From Skeletonema tropicum (Eukaryota; Bacillariophyta; Thalassiosirophyceae; Thalassiosirales; Thalassiosiraceae), in assembly GCA_037178625.1 (NCBI GenBank), contig CM074148.1, positions 1,054,001 through 1,118,000 of the forward strand: DNA of 64,000 nucleotides, written 5' to 3'. Below the pieces are notes generated by a model. That model did no database searches. It had not been told where the DNA came from and saw only the letters and a list, made by a program, of their open reading frames with translations. Positions 43,720-52,977 of the stretch are shown here, one piece after another. Each line of letters begins with the position of its first letter. The first letter of the stretch is position 1. The position numbers were made by a program, and so were the translations under genes.

Positions 43720-45197
43720 ATGATGAAGATTGCCACCATCGCCGCCCTTATTGGCTCAGCTTCTGCTTTTGCCCCTGCCCAAACTGGCAAGGTGCGATTC
43801 GTGTCACTTTTTGTTATTTATTTTTGTTGTTGCTCAATTTTTTTGTGTTGTTGGCGGTGGTGGAAATGATGTGACGAACGAAAGAATTCCGTGTGGCTCT
43901 CTCTAGAGAGCGTTGGAGACAATCAAGATGCACAACACAACCCCTTCTCTTTAGAGGATAGGATGGAAAATCAATTATTCAATTAATTTTTGTGGCTGGG
44001 GATGAACCATTTTTCACTGGAGCATTCATGGGTGGTTACGGACGGGGAACGCCCTCTTCCGTCCCATGTGACCCGCGTGGAAGAATTAGTCGGCAGTGTG
44101 GCGGCTAGCTGTTGGGTTGCCTACAACAATCATGTTCACGAAAGAAATAATACCCTCGTAGAATACGTGAAGGCTTAAAATTAGCTGTGGAGAGGGTTCG
44201 CTGGAGAGAATCTCGTTCAGCGGCTAGATGATATGCTCTGAGGCGAATCTCTGAGAGAGGCAAACTATTCCGAATCAAGACAATATCAAAGACGCCGTAG
44301 TTACTGCTGAATTCAACATTGAAACACATGGTTCACTGCGCCAGTGCAAATTTGATTGAAAATTGCTCAAATTCGAGGAGACGGAAAGAGTGTGCATCTG
44401 ATGTGGTTTGAGAGGGTTGGAGTTTACCTCTGTCCGTGCACGATGTCACTGGTTTGATATTTGGATCCAGTGCTCGGGCCCTTTGCCACCGAATGGAAGA
44501 CATGCTTTCTTCGATCCGAAATTTTGGTCAATAGAGGCGTTTGCTTTCCTGTCTATGTCCATCTACAATACTCAATGTTTACTCACTCCCTTCTTTTTCT
44601 TTCTTTGTCTTCTTCATGGGCACGCTGAAACAAACAATGTCATTTGTCACAATCAAACAGGCATCCACCGCCCTTAACGCAGAAATGTCCAAATCCGTCC
44701 CATTCCTCCTCAACCCCCCCAAGACCGATGGCCTCATCGGATCCGTCGGATTCGACCCCATCAGCTTCTCCGAAAACTTCGACATCAAGTGGCTCCAAGA
44801 GTCCGAAATCAAGCACGGCCGTGTTGCCATGCTTGCCGCCGCCGGATTCATGGTACAACAATTCGTCAACTTCCCCATGTACGCTGACATGCACGTCGAT
44901 GACTCCAACATGGCACCAGCCGCTGTTGGAATCTCTGCCATGCTCCAGATTGTTTGTGCCGCCGGTGTTGAGGAATGGCGTACCAACAAGGGAAATATCA
45001 CCATGGAGACCATGTTCGCTGATACGGATCGTGTTCCTGGTGACTTTGGATTTGACCCCATGGGTCAGTTGAAGGGAAAGAGTGAGGCCGAGATTGCTGA
45101 CATGAAGTTGAAGGAAATTAAGAATGGAAGATTGGCGATGCTTGCTATTGGAGGAATGATCCACCACAACTTCATTTTCGGAGAGGCTCTCTTTTAA
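43720..45197 (+). CDS. Fucoxanthin-chlorophyll a/c-binding light-harvesting protein (two exons)
   Basis: Exons 43720-43791 and 44661-45197, with an 869-bp intron (GTGCGA...CAG), give 202 aa. Exon 1 is exactly the presequence MMKIATIAALIGSASAFAPA, an ER signal peptide followed by the ASAF-AP motif that directs proteins into complex plastids; cleavage is expected before Phe. The mature part has VGFDPISFS, then helix 1 ESEIKHGRVAMLAAAGF and helix 3 LKEIKNGRLAMLAIGGM, with the conserved Glu-Arg pairs and His/Asn chlorophyll ligands. The length is normal. It binds chlorophylls and fucoxanthin in thylakoid antennae. The SKSVPFL start and GFDP repeats are closer to the red-lineage Lhcr-like or Lhcq-like groups than to Lhcf, but I do not assign a symbol. 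Confidence 0.95.
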
Positions 45198-46251
45198 ATA
45201 ATGAATGATCAAGGACATGTGAAGTAATTGGGAGGAGTTATGAGTTATCAGTGCTTCTCCTCAGATTCCCCTCCAGGGTGAATCCTCTTTGGCTCTTCAA
45301 GCAAAAGAACCGCATCATCATCACAGAATTCAACCAGCATTTTTTTGGTGGTGTTAGTTGACATAGTAATCACGTCTAAAATGAGCACGCTACACGCTAA
45401 TGCTTTTATTTTGTGGCTATTCTCCTGTCTATCTCTCTCTCGAGACGAATTACTCCTACGCTGAGTACGTGAGACACTGCTGTAAGTACAATTTCATCAT
45501 TCATAATAGTAGCTAACACAGATACAATGAAGATTTCAAAGTATGATCGAACTTGCCCACACCGATTCCATCACTGCTGATGCAATCTCCATCGGCTGAT
45601 CAGCTCCGATCACTTCTTTCTTCTCGTCAAATAACTCAGTGTTACCAGCAGGACCTAATCCGAGAGTTAAGTCAGACTTGTTCGTTTCATCGCAAGCATT
45701 GCAGCTGAATGGCACCAAACAAGTCGACTTTCACGGCTTTGCCATCTGCATCTCCATTTACTACTGCAACTACAAGAGCAAGAGAAACAACATTGAGAAA
45801 ATTCTGGGCTGAAAGCTCTACAGTATAGATTATCTGGCAGTCAACTTGATCTTCATACAAAGCAGCTATCCACCCTCTTTCTGCTACAAATACAAAAACG
45901 CATCTAGATCTAGCCAATCTGAGCTTGCCCAAGCAAGGACCGTACACATATACAAACTGTGCTCTGGGCCTCAGCCTCGGTGTATCGTCAACAACTTGAT
46001 CTTCCTATCACTTCCTTCGCCTTTGATGATTTCCTTCTAACTTCACTTCATCAAAGTCCATTCTGGTGACTCTCTTCGCCTTCGCTCCAAAATAGCAATG
46101 TGCTAGTCTTCACGGCAGATGATTCGTCGGCTGCCAACTGCTGGCCGTCTGCACCCTTCTTCTTTTCAGCAATGCAACAAATGCTCATTGCAAAGCGGTT
46201 GGGATGATCCACAAAACCGAACGCAACTCGACATAAAGGCCATCCAGCCTC
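45198..46251. other. Intergenic; possible tiny frame only
   Basis: A 38-codon minus-strand frame at 45248-45364 (MSTNTTKKMLVEFCDDD...) and two short overlapping minus frames at 45536-45947 have no recognisable family. No gene can be supported here. Confidence 0.35.
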
Positions 46252-46310
46252 AAACTCTCGCGTCGCGGCGAAAAATCATTTTTTTTTACTCAACACACAA
46301 CACCCCTTCC

Positions 46311-47050
46311 GATGCCGTCGACAATGCACAACACCTCTATCGCCATCAAATAACACTCTACCCATCCAATAACATAGTCACTAGATCCATTTTTCACGCT
46401 CTTTCAATTGGTGTGCACGGCATTCCGATCGATTGTATGTGTAGCGACGTATCGGCCGTTATATCCACATAATCATTTTTTACATCAACAACGCCACATC
46501 ATGGTGAATGCATCAAGAATAAGTGATATAATAGTTGAATTATGCCATGCCGTGTTATCAATGGCTCCAATACACTATAGGAAAGCGTGCTGGGGCATTT
46601 TTCACGGGTGAAAGGATAAAGTCGAAGATATATTAGGCTACATATCAGGTGAGGCGTGAAATCTTCCATTAATCATACCTCCTCCAAAGCACAACACCTC
46701 TATCATCATCAAATAACATTCTACCCGTCCACAAATATAGTCTCTAGACCGATTTTCATCGAGCTTTCGAATGGTGACGGTTTCAGCTCGGCAAAGTAAG
46801 CATGTAGCGACGTATTGTCCGTTATATCTACGTGGTCATTATATGTTCCGCAACACCGGCGCATCACAGCGAAGCCGTCCGTTGCGAGTGATGTAGAAGA
46901 GAAATGACCCATACCGCATCATCCCTGGCTCTAATGTGATACTGTAAAGAGGATTGGGGCGAAGGTCTTGGGGATATAGGAGTGATGGAAGATATAACGG
47001 CCATTGTTGGAATATATGTGAAATCTCCCACAGAACACTCATATGAAAGG
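46311..47050. repeat. Diverged two-copy repeat, about 370-bp period
   Basis: 46311-46670 and 46690-47050 share acaacacctctat and tgtagcgacgtat and, more loosely, their ends, at much lower identity than other repeats here. Function unknown. Confidence 0.5.
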
Positions 47051-47054
47051 TTGA

Positions 47055-47429
47055 ATGGTTGCAACTTGCAATTCAACACATTGCAAAAGGCATATTTTTC
47101 TTCTCAAAGATGATAGTGATACAGCAATAGAAAGACAACGGAATTATATTGATGCTGCAATGCCAGAAAGATACTTTGAAATTGGACTGGAGAAGGTAGG
47201 CTTGTTGATGGATGGGAAAGATATTGTTACTGATACAGTAAGACTGAACTCTTTCATTTCAAGGTCACAATATTCTGACAAAATGCACTGTAGTGCAGCA
47301 AGATACATAATGTGGGTTTTACCTTGTGGATTGAGTGTGACATACACTCCACTCTTTTTGGGTAGGGTGTCAGAAAAGGCACTAGTTGAATACTGGGGTG
47401 GAAGTACATATAATTTATTACATGTTTAA
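47055..47429 (+). CDS. Truncated DDE superfamily transposase (DDE_Tnp_4-like), 124 aa
   Basis: Contains AAMPERYFEIGLEKVGLLMD, then GKDIVTDTVRLNSFISRSQYS, then KMHCSAARYIMWVLPCGL and PLFLGRVSEKALVEYWGG. This matches the first-Asp region of Harbinger/IS4EU-type nucleases (hLxxDGKD...S..YS.K.....K....pcG.....t....GR.SEK). The second Asp and the Glu are missing because the frame stops at 47429. The first Met may not be the real start. Partial copy, not an active nuclease. Confidence 0.6.
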   Translation: MVATCNSTHCKRHIFLLKDDSDTAIERQRNYIDAAMPERYFEIGLEKVGLLMDGKDIVTDTVRLNSFISRSQYSDKMHCSAARYIMWVLPCGLSVTYTPLFLGRVSEKALVEYWGGSTYNLLHV

Positions 47430-48970
47430 ATTTGAGCTTTGTCCATAATTTTCAGTAACTCTGCATCACTCATATGATTATACTCCTCTAGAGTATGTCC
47501 CTCACCAGTTTCAGGATCAATATATGGCAGACCCTCTTTCTTGCAATATTCGATGGGGAAGATGTTGTGGTCCATTTCAAGGTCGAGCTCAGAATTATCC
47601 CTTCCTGCAGCTCCAAGCAGAGGTGCCCACTTTGTCATGTACCGAGAGATGGAGTTCTGCTTGACATCATACATACCAGCAACAGTTTCTTGTGGGAAGT
47701 TACGCCTTGCAATCATACAACAAATTGAATACTGCTCAAACGGAGTTATGGGTCCCTCACCGCTCACATCAATACTCCAATCCTTTTGCACGAAATCCGG
47801 AATTTCTTTCCGCAAGAATCCTCCATCTCTGTCCAACATGTACTCCACACCGTCTCCGCCAAATAAAGCATTACCAATTTGCTTGTGCTCATTCCATGTG
47901 CTACCATAGAGATGCGGTGCCAGCGATGGCCTACTCTCATGATACTTGTCATTGCACAAAGTCATCCTGGTCAATCCATGCTCTTGAAGGTTCCTAACCA
48001 TATCACTTTTCTCCTTCTCATTTGACTTTCGTAGATCACTCTCCCTCTTTGCAAAATCTTTCTCCATTCGTGCTATTTCAAGTTTCTTTGCTTCCAACTC
48101 AGTCTCCAGTTCATAATATTTCTTACTCATCTTCTCAGGATCAGATTCCATTGATCGAGATAATTGCTTAACTCTCCTCTCCATAGGCGTGCACCTCGCA
48201 CTTGATGAGCTTGAATTGGTGTCAACGGGTGTTTTCGTAGCTGAGGGTTTTCTCTCTTGATATTCTCTCTCGGCCACTTCAACTTCCTTCCTGGCTTCTT
48301 CGATGTCATGACGTATTGGCGAAACAAAGTAAGTCTTCTCATCCTCATCCTTAACCTTCTCAGGACATACATCACGACGCGTCAAGTTGTGAGCAGATCC
48401 TACATCCCTAGGGATTCTCCACCAAGTGATTCTATTCTTTTCTTTATTTTGGACGTATGGCCTGAATGCTGGGGGGAGATGCCACACAGCAAACCGAAGG
48501 ACCTTTGAGGATTGAAGAGTGTCTTTTTTTATCTGACTTGCTTCAGGTAAATGGCCATAAAAGTGGTGGATTACGTTTTCTCGATAACCTTGTAGATGCT
48601 TTCCTAATGAAGTGGTTTTAACTTGGTGTTTTGGAACTGTAACATAAGGAAACATGTCCGTACCATTAATATTTGCCCATCTCCACATAACTTTACGGCA
48701 TTCTCCTTGATGTGAACACATGCAATCCTGGACTCGAAGATCAGGATGTTCTGGATGATAGCCATCCTTAACTCTTCTTCTTCCAGAAGAATGTGCGGAG
48801 TTGGAAGATTGCTGCTCAGATGGGGTGACAGAAGTTGTCGGAAGAATAGGCACAGGCACCTCCATACATGCTTCAATGTCATCCTCATTGGTACCGCGAG
48901 AACGAAGTTTCCTGCGCCCAAAACTTTGCGTTCCATCGCCAGTGATGTTGCTGGCTACTGTTTGTTCCAT
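47426..48970 (-). CDS. Transposon-associated HTH/coiled-coil protein (514 aa)
   Basis: The frame is intact. The N-terminal third has a Cys/His-containing part (VQDCMCSHQGECRKVMW, later VLRFAVWHLPPAFRP) that vaguely resembles a THAP-type zinc domain. The middle is a charged coiled coil (SMESDPEKMSKKYYELETEL to about residue 330). Near residue 430 is a helix-turn-helix of the HTH_Tnp_4 type (ITPFEQYSICCMIARRNFPQ, then DVKQNSISRYMTKW), which in related transposases stands just before the DDE domain. Here the protein ends soon after the HTH with no DDE residues. It is probably the DNA-binding partner of the nuclease encoded convergently at 47055. Confidence 0.6.
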   Translation of the reverse strand: MEQTVASNITGDGTQSFGRRKLRSRGTNEDDIEACMEVPVPILPTTSVTPSEQQSSNSAHSSGRRRVKDGYHPEHPDLRVQDCMCSHQGECRKVMWRWANINGTDMFPYVTVPKHQVKTTSLGKHLQGYRENVIHHFYGHLPEASQIKKDTLQSSKVLRFAVWHLPPAFRPYVQNKEKNRITWWRIPRDVGSAHNLTRRDVCPEKVKDEDEKTYFVSPIRHDIEEARKEVEVAEREYQERKPSATKTPVDTNSSSSSARCTPMERRVKQLSRSMESDPEKMSKKYYELETELEAKKLEIARMEKDFAKRESDLRKSNEKEKSDMVRNLQEHGLTRMTLCNDKYHESRPSLAPHLYGSTWNEHKQIGNALFGGDGVEYMLDRDGGFLRKEIPDFVQKDWSIDVSGEGPITPFEQYSICCMIARRNFPQETVAGMYDVKQNSISRYMTKWAPLLGAAGRDNSELDLEMDHNIFPIEYCKKEGLPYIDPETGEGHTLEEYNHMSDAELLKIMDKAQI

Positions 48971-49311
48971 AATGAGCCTGAAGAATAAAAGTTATGGCAG
49001 GGTCACTGAGGATGTGTGTGAAAATAGCGCAAAAAGTTATATGTCATGGCTTTGAATACATACGTTAAAGAGCAATGCAGTGATCGCTTCGGCGAGTGAA
49101 TATTATGAATCTTCGCAAAATTTCGGTTCTATAGATGTATTCATGTATTATTTGACTTTCTATTGGCGTTGTTTGCTGATAATAAAGTTTGGTGGATATG
49201 TTGTCGATTAGCTTGTTGTATGCGTTGAGTTCTGCAAAAAAAATTGATTTTTCGCCGCGACGCGAGAGTTTTGCCTTTTGGCGCCTCTGGATGGCATAAG
49301 ATACGATACAC

Positions 49312-50817
49312 CATACTAGTCCGCGCGCCATTGGACGCCAGCGTCCAAAAATATCGCTAAATATCGCTGCGTCCGATTAGTGTATTAAGAACCCGATTTC
49401 GAACACAAAAACAGTCAATTCGTATAGAAATGTCAATTTTGTCACCATCGTCCTACCAATATTGTGAGTATGCGAGAGCCAATCTTGCATCTATGCCAAT
49501 AATTTGGTTCTTCTTAAGGTTCAATGGCCAATAACTTTCCGTTTACGTCGTTTGGGATGCATATGGAATGTTTGACAGTGGAATTTGTGTCATTAGGTGT
49601 GAAACCATGCACAAAAACTACAAAAATCATGAAAAAAGTGCTTCCAACATGACGAATCCGAAGGCAAACCATGGCACTATCGGCCCCATACATCCTGCAA
49701 CAACACTAAGAAGATACTTCCTAACCCAATTTTTCATGCTGATTCCGATTATGTAAGCGAAAGCGTCCAAAACATGGTAGTTTTGGTGATATTCACAGAT
49801 GGCGCCCACACAGTGAAAATCTGCGATGCCGGGCATCGTCATAAGATGCTCATGTTTACACAGAATGTGGACAACATGTTAGTAGTAGATCATTAATAAC
49901 TCCTTTTAAATACTATAATCATTGTCAAGTTTACTCGGATTTATTAATAACACTCAACACGTTCGCCTTCATGGACTTTATGTCAATCATTCGGTTCTCA
50001 TTTCGATATTCTTGGTAGGAGAGGCATTGTTGGTAGTCATATTAATGGCACCAACCAACATAAACGGCGTATAAGATATGGCCATTGGTGTGATGAAGCG
50101 GCAGGCACCCAATTCTACACCAAGGACTCGCCAATAACACGCCGCAACACTCGTCACTCGTGTAGGTGGCTGTCGGTGGGTTTCTCAACGAACCCAAAAT
50201 CAGTGCTTTTCCAGGCAGTCAGACATTGTAGTAGTCACCGTGGTAATATGAAGCGCCCAGCTCAACAATGTTGATTATCACATAGCAGGTAAGGTAAACA
50301 CGGTCTAAGGTGTGGTTTCATCATATTTTTTGCCTGTTATACACCATTCATTGTTGCACATAAATTGTGGAAATCTTCCTAAATCGACCTCATAGATTTG
50401 ATGTGTTGGTGTAGGCGTTTTACTCGACCAACCCCCGCTATTTAGCGCATCTACCGCTCCTAGATATGATATTGTTCGCATCTGCAAACGGAGTCGCTGT
50501 TAAATTGCCTGCAACCATGCCTTTGTGCACTTGCTTTATGTGCTCTGCTACGCAGGGGATGAACATCACTACCTCTAATGTGGCGGTCAAAAGTCTCATT
50601 GTGCTACATATAGCGAGCCGCCGATAGAACCATTGAATTCAGCGGTTGAAAGTGGTCCAGTCTTCATAGCATTAGTGTGGAATATCGTCATTTAATTATG
50701 TAATGAGGATGTGTATGGTGGGAGGAGTCATGGTGCCGCTCTTTTTTTTGATGATGTGTGAATAAGGGCTCAGCGTCCAATGGCGCCTCAGCGTCCAATG
50801 GCGCGCGGACTAGCATA
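49312..50817. mobile_element. Non-coding 1.5-kb TIR element flanked by CATA
   Basis: The element is 49316-50813. CTAGTCCGCGCGCCATTGGA plus CGC at the left end appears inverted at the right end, where ccaatggcgc is additionally repeated (50777 and 50797). CATA stands on both sides (49312-49315 and 50814-50817), a probable 4-bp target duplication. No transposase frame inside; the superfamily is unclear. Confidence 0.65.
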
Positions 50818-50842
50818 GATAGATAGATTATTTTAGTCACTA

Positions 50843-50875
<33 letters not shown>

Positions 50876-52424
50876 GAGAGAGACACCAGTGTCAGTAGAG
50901 AAAGAAGCTACATAGCTAGTCACAAGCTAGTCACGGCACTAATAATCCAATTTATATGTCGTTCCGTTTTGTTAACAAAGGAACTAAATATGTACCACAA
51001 GATAGCCAATACCGCAACAAAATTGCCCACAACATGGCCACCATGGTGTTCAGCTCCCTACGGGCGCTTGTACTGCATCGATAAAGCTGTTTGAACAATA
51101 TAATCGACTCAGTACGTCGATACAGTCATGGTTGATAACATGGGCCATTATTTTAGCGTCTGCATAGTGTACAATCATTAATAATTGCAAATTCTGTACA
51201 CTCAATTATCATTGTTGGTCGATGGACCGATGGATTGTTCACTATCAATATTGAGATAAACGTCGTCGTCTTGTTGCATACGCAGTCATTTCCATCTGTA
51301 TTGGTGTATATGATTATTGCATCTTGTTTTTTACTGTTGTCCGGGTCGATGCGGCGATAAAGACAACACTGAACGGAGCATTCTTAGTCACCCAACCTCA
51401 ACGATGAATTTCTATCACTATGTTCTACCGGCTATTGATAACATAAATACGATGTTATCTATTCTTTCGACAAGAGATATGTTTGCTGTCGTGCATTATG
51501 CCCAGTTTATTGTTGAATAGACATTACATTGCCATGACACACGAAGGATAAGGCCGATCTTTTGTGAACCACCAAACCGAAGTTTCCATACTAACGAAGG
51601 CCTACGATCATAGACGGCACATCCTCAGCGGTGATTATTGAAACATCCTATCATAAACTTTATGAATGATGCCTACGCATGTCACTTTCATTAATGCTAC
51701 TCATTTGATGCAGTAAAGACCGCCATATGTGAGAGAGGCGGTGTTGTGTCATGACAACACAAGATATAAATAGGCAGCATTGGCGGACACAATCGCAATA
51801 TATATGCACTTCCGCCTCACCAACCGATCATACCAATCATGATGGACGTGCGGGGTAATAATTGTCGCTGAATTGCCTCTCCCAATCAATTGTTGTTGTG
51901 ATAACACGTGCCGACTATCTCGGCCGATCTGGCGGACGGCCGACTAGCTACATGAAAAACGGTACTATTTGATCGATACGACCGCTTCGACCGCGCTTTC
52001 ACTGCATACACGTTCTCATATGAACCAATAGGAGTCGGTGAAGCGATATTGCGGGGATGGATGCCGACATGGAAGTGTAATGATAGCATATTGGTAGCAA
52101 ATGGTGCCATGGTTAGCATGTCATAGGTTTTTTTGGAGGTCGAAGTTGAAGTTTTTTGAATTCCTACCGTAGAGTTTGGTACATATTTCTACGGCAAAAA
52201 AACATCCACACAAGACTCAAGGGCATCATAGTGCCCTTTTGAAAGGCACCTTGCAACCAATATCAATGCAAACCCTGGATGGGCGGCCTGCCCAGACTGT
52301 TGTCGAAGGGGGCGGTGTCCTCTATTAGGACATTCTGACGGGTCTTGTGCATAATAGGCAGGGTCGTATAAGGGGCCTTTTTTGCTAGTCACCTTGCTAG
52401 TCACATAGGCCCGTGACTAGCTCC
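50818..52424. other. Non-coding region with a (TC)n microsatellite
   Basis: A TC repeat runs from about 50846 to 50874. The rest is AT-rich with no long or recognisable frame on either strand. Confidence 0.5.
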
Positions 52425-52445
52425 AACGTATAACCACTTATCTTA

Positions 52446-52478
<33 letters not shown>

Positions 52479-52490
52479 GTATAACCACTA
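52425..52490 (+). mobile_element. Minimal retroposed insertion: poly(A) tail between target duplications
   Basis: aacgtataaccact occurs at 52425-52438 and again at 52477-52490. Between them is only tatcttaat followed by a run of about 31 A. A 14-bp direct duplication around an A tail preceded by AATAAA is the mark of target-primed reverse transcription, so this is an almost completely 5'-truncated LINE-driven insertion. Confidence 0.85.
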
Positions 52491-52754
52491 GAGAGTGTGT
52501 AACATTGTACAGCGTGGGCAGATCCGTCCATCCCACGCAATGCAGATCCGTCCATACATCCCACGCAATGCGAGACGTTGACCGGTATTTGCAAAATCTC
52601 ACTCACAACTTTCCTGATGCACTATTATGCACATCGCACGGAGATGATTGTGGCGTATTCCTGGAATTAGTGTGGCGTATTCCTGGAACAGTACTCCTTA
52701 TTCTTAGCGTAGAAAAAGATAGCTCCTCTCATATTGCTCATAATATAATGATGC

Positions 52755-52977
52755 ACTTTTTCCCATATCAATCTTTGCGGCAATCTGCTTCAAATTCTGC
52801 TGGTAGAGTTCGAGCATTACCCAACCACCGGCACCAAAGCACGGACCTTCAAGCTCAAACCACAAGAATTCTCAGCCACAATCAAGTTCCCTCTGACTGA
52901 AACAATAACTACAACCATCGGCAACGCCAAGGTCAAACAGGTTCCTGTCAACTCTAACATAGCAACAACAGGCCACA
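52755..52977 (+). pseudogene. Pif1-like helicase relic, part before the LINE insertion
   Basis: One frame reads LLVEFEHYPTTGTKARTFKL, then KVKQVPVNSNIATTGH up to the insertion point. In diatom Pif1/Helitron-type helicases this segment precedes ATTGHKLQGMS. The same gene resumes at 55749. Confidence 0.65.

Larger units (their letters stand above)
46252..49271. mobile_element. TIR-bounded DNA transposon (Harbinger/IS4EU-like), internally deleted
   Basis: AAACTCTCGCGTCGCGGCGA followed by AAAAATCA and a T run lies at the left end (46252) and, inverted, at the right end (49271). GCCATCCAG also occurs just outside both ends in inverted orientation, so the true termini may be 10-20 bp further out. 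Inside are a DDE_Tnp_4-type fragment (plus) and an HTH gene (minus) ending within four bases of each other. Two-gene architecture is known for Harbinger-type elements, but here the DDE gene is cut short, so the copy is not autonomous as it stands. Confidence 0.6.

Noticed and set aside
44640..45218. 192-codon minus frame opposite the FCP gene
   Set aside because: Antisense shadow of exon 2; composition reflects codon bias of the FCP gene.
45536..45947. Two overlapping short minus frames as one frameshifted gene
   Set aside because: Joined translation has no recognisable domain and no paralogue in the window.
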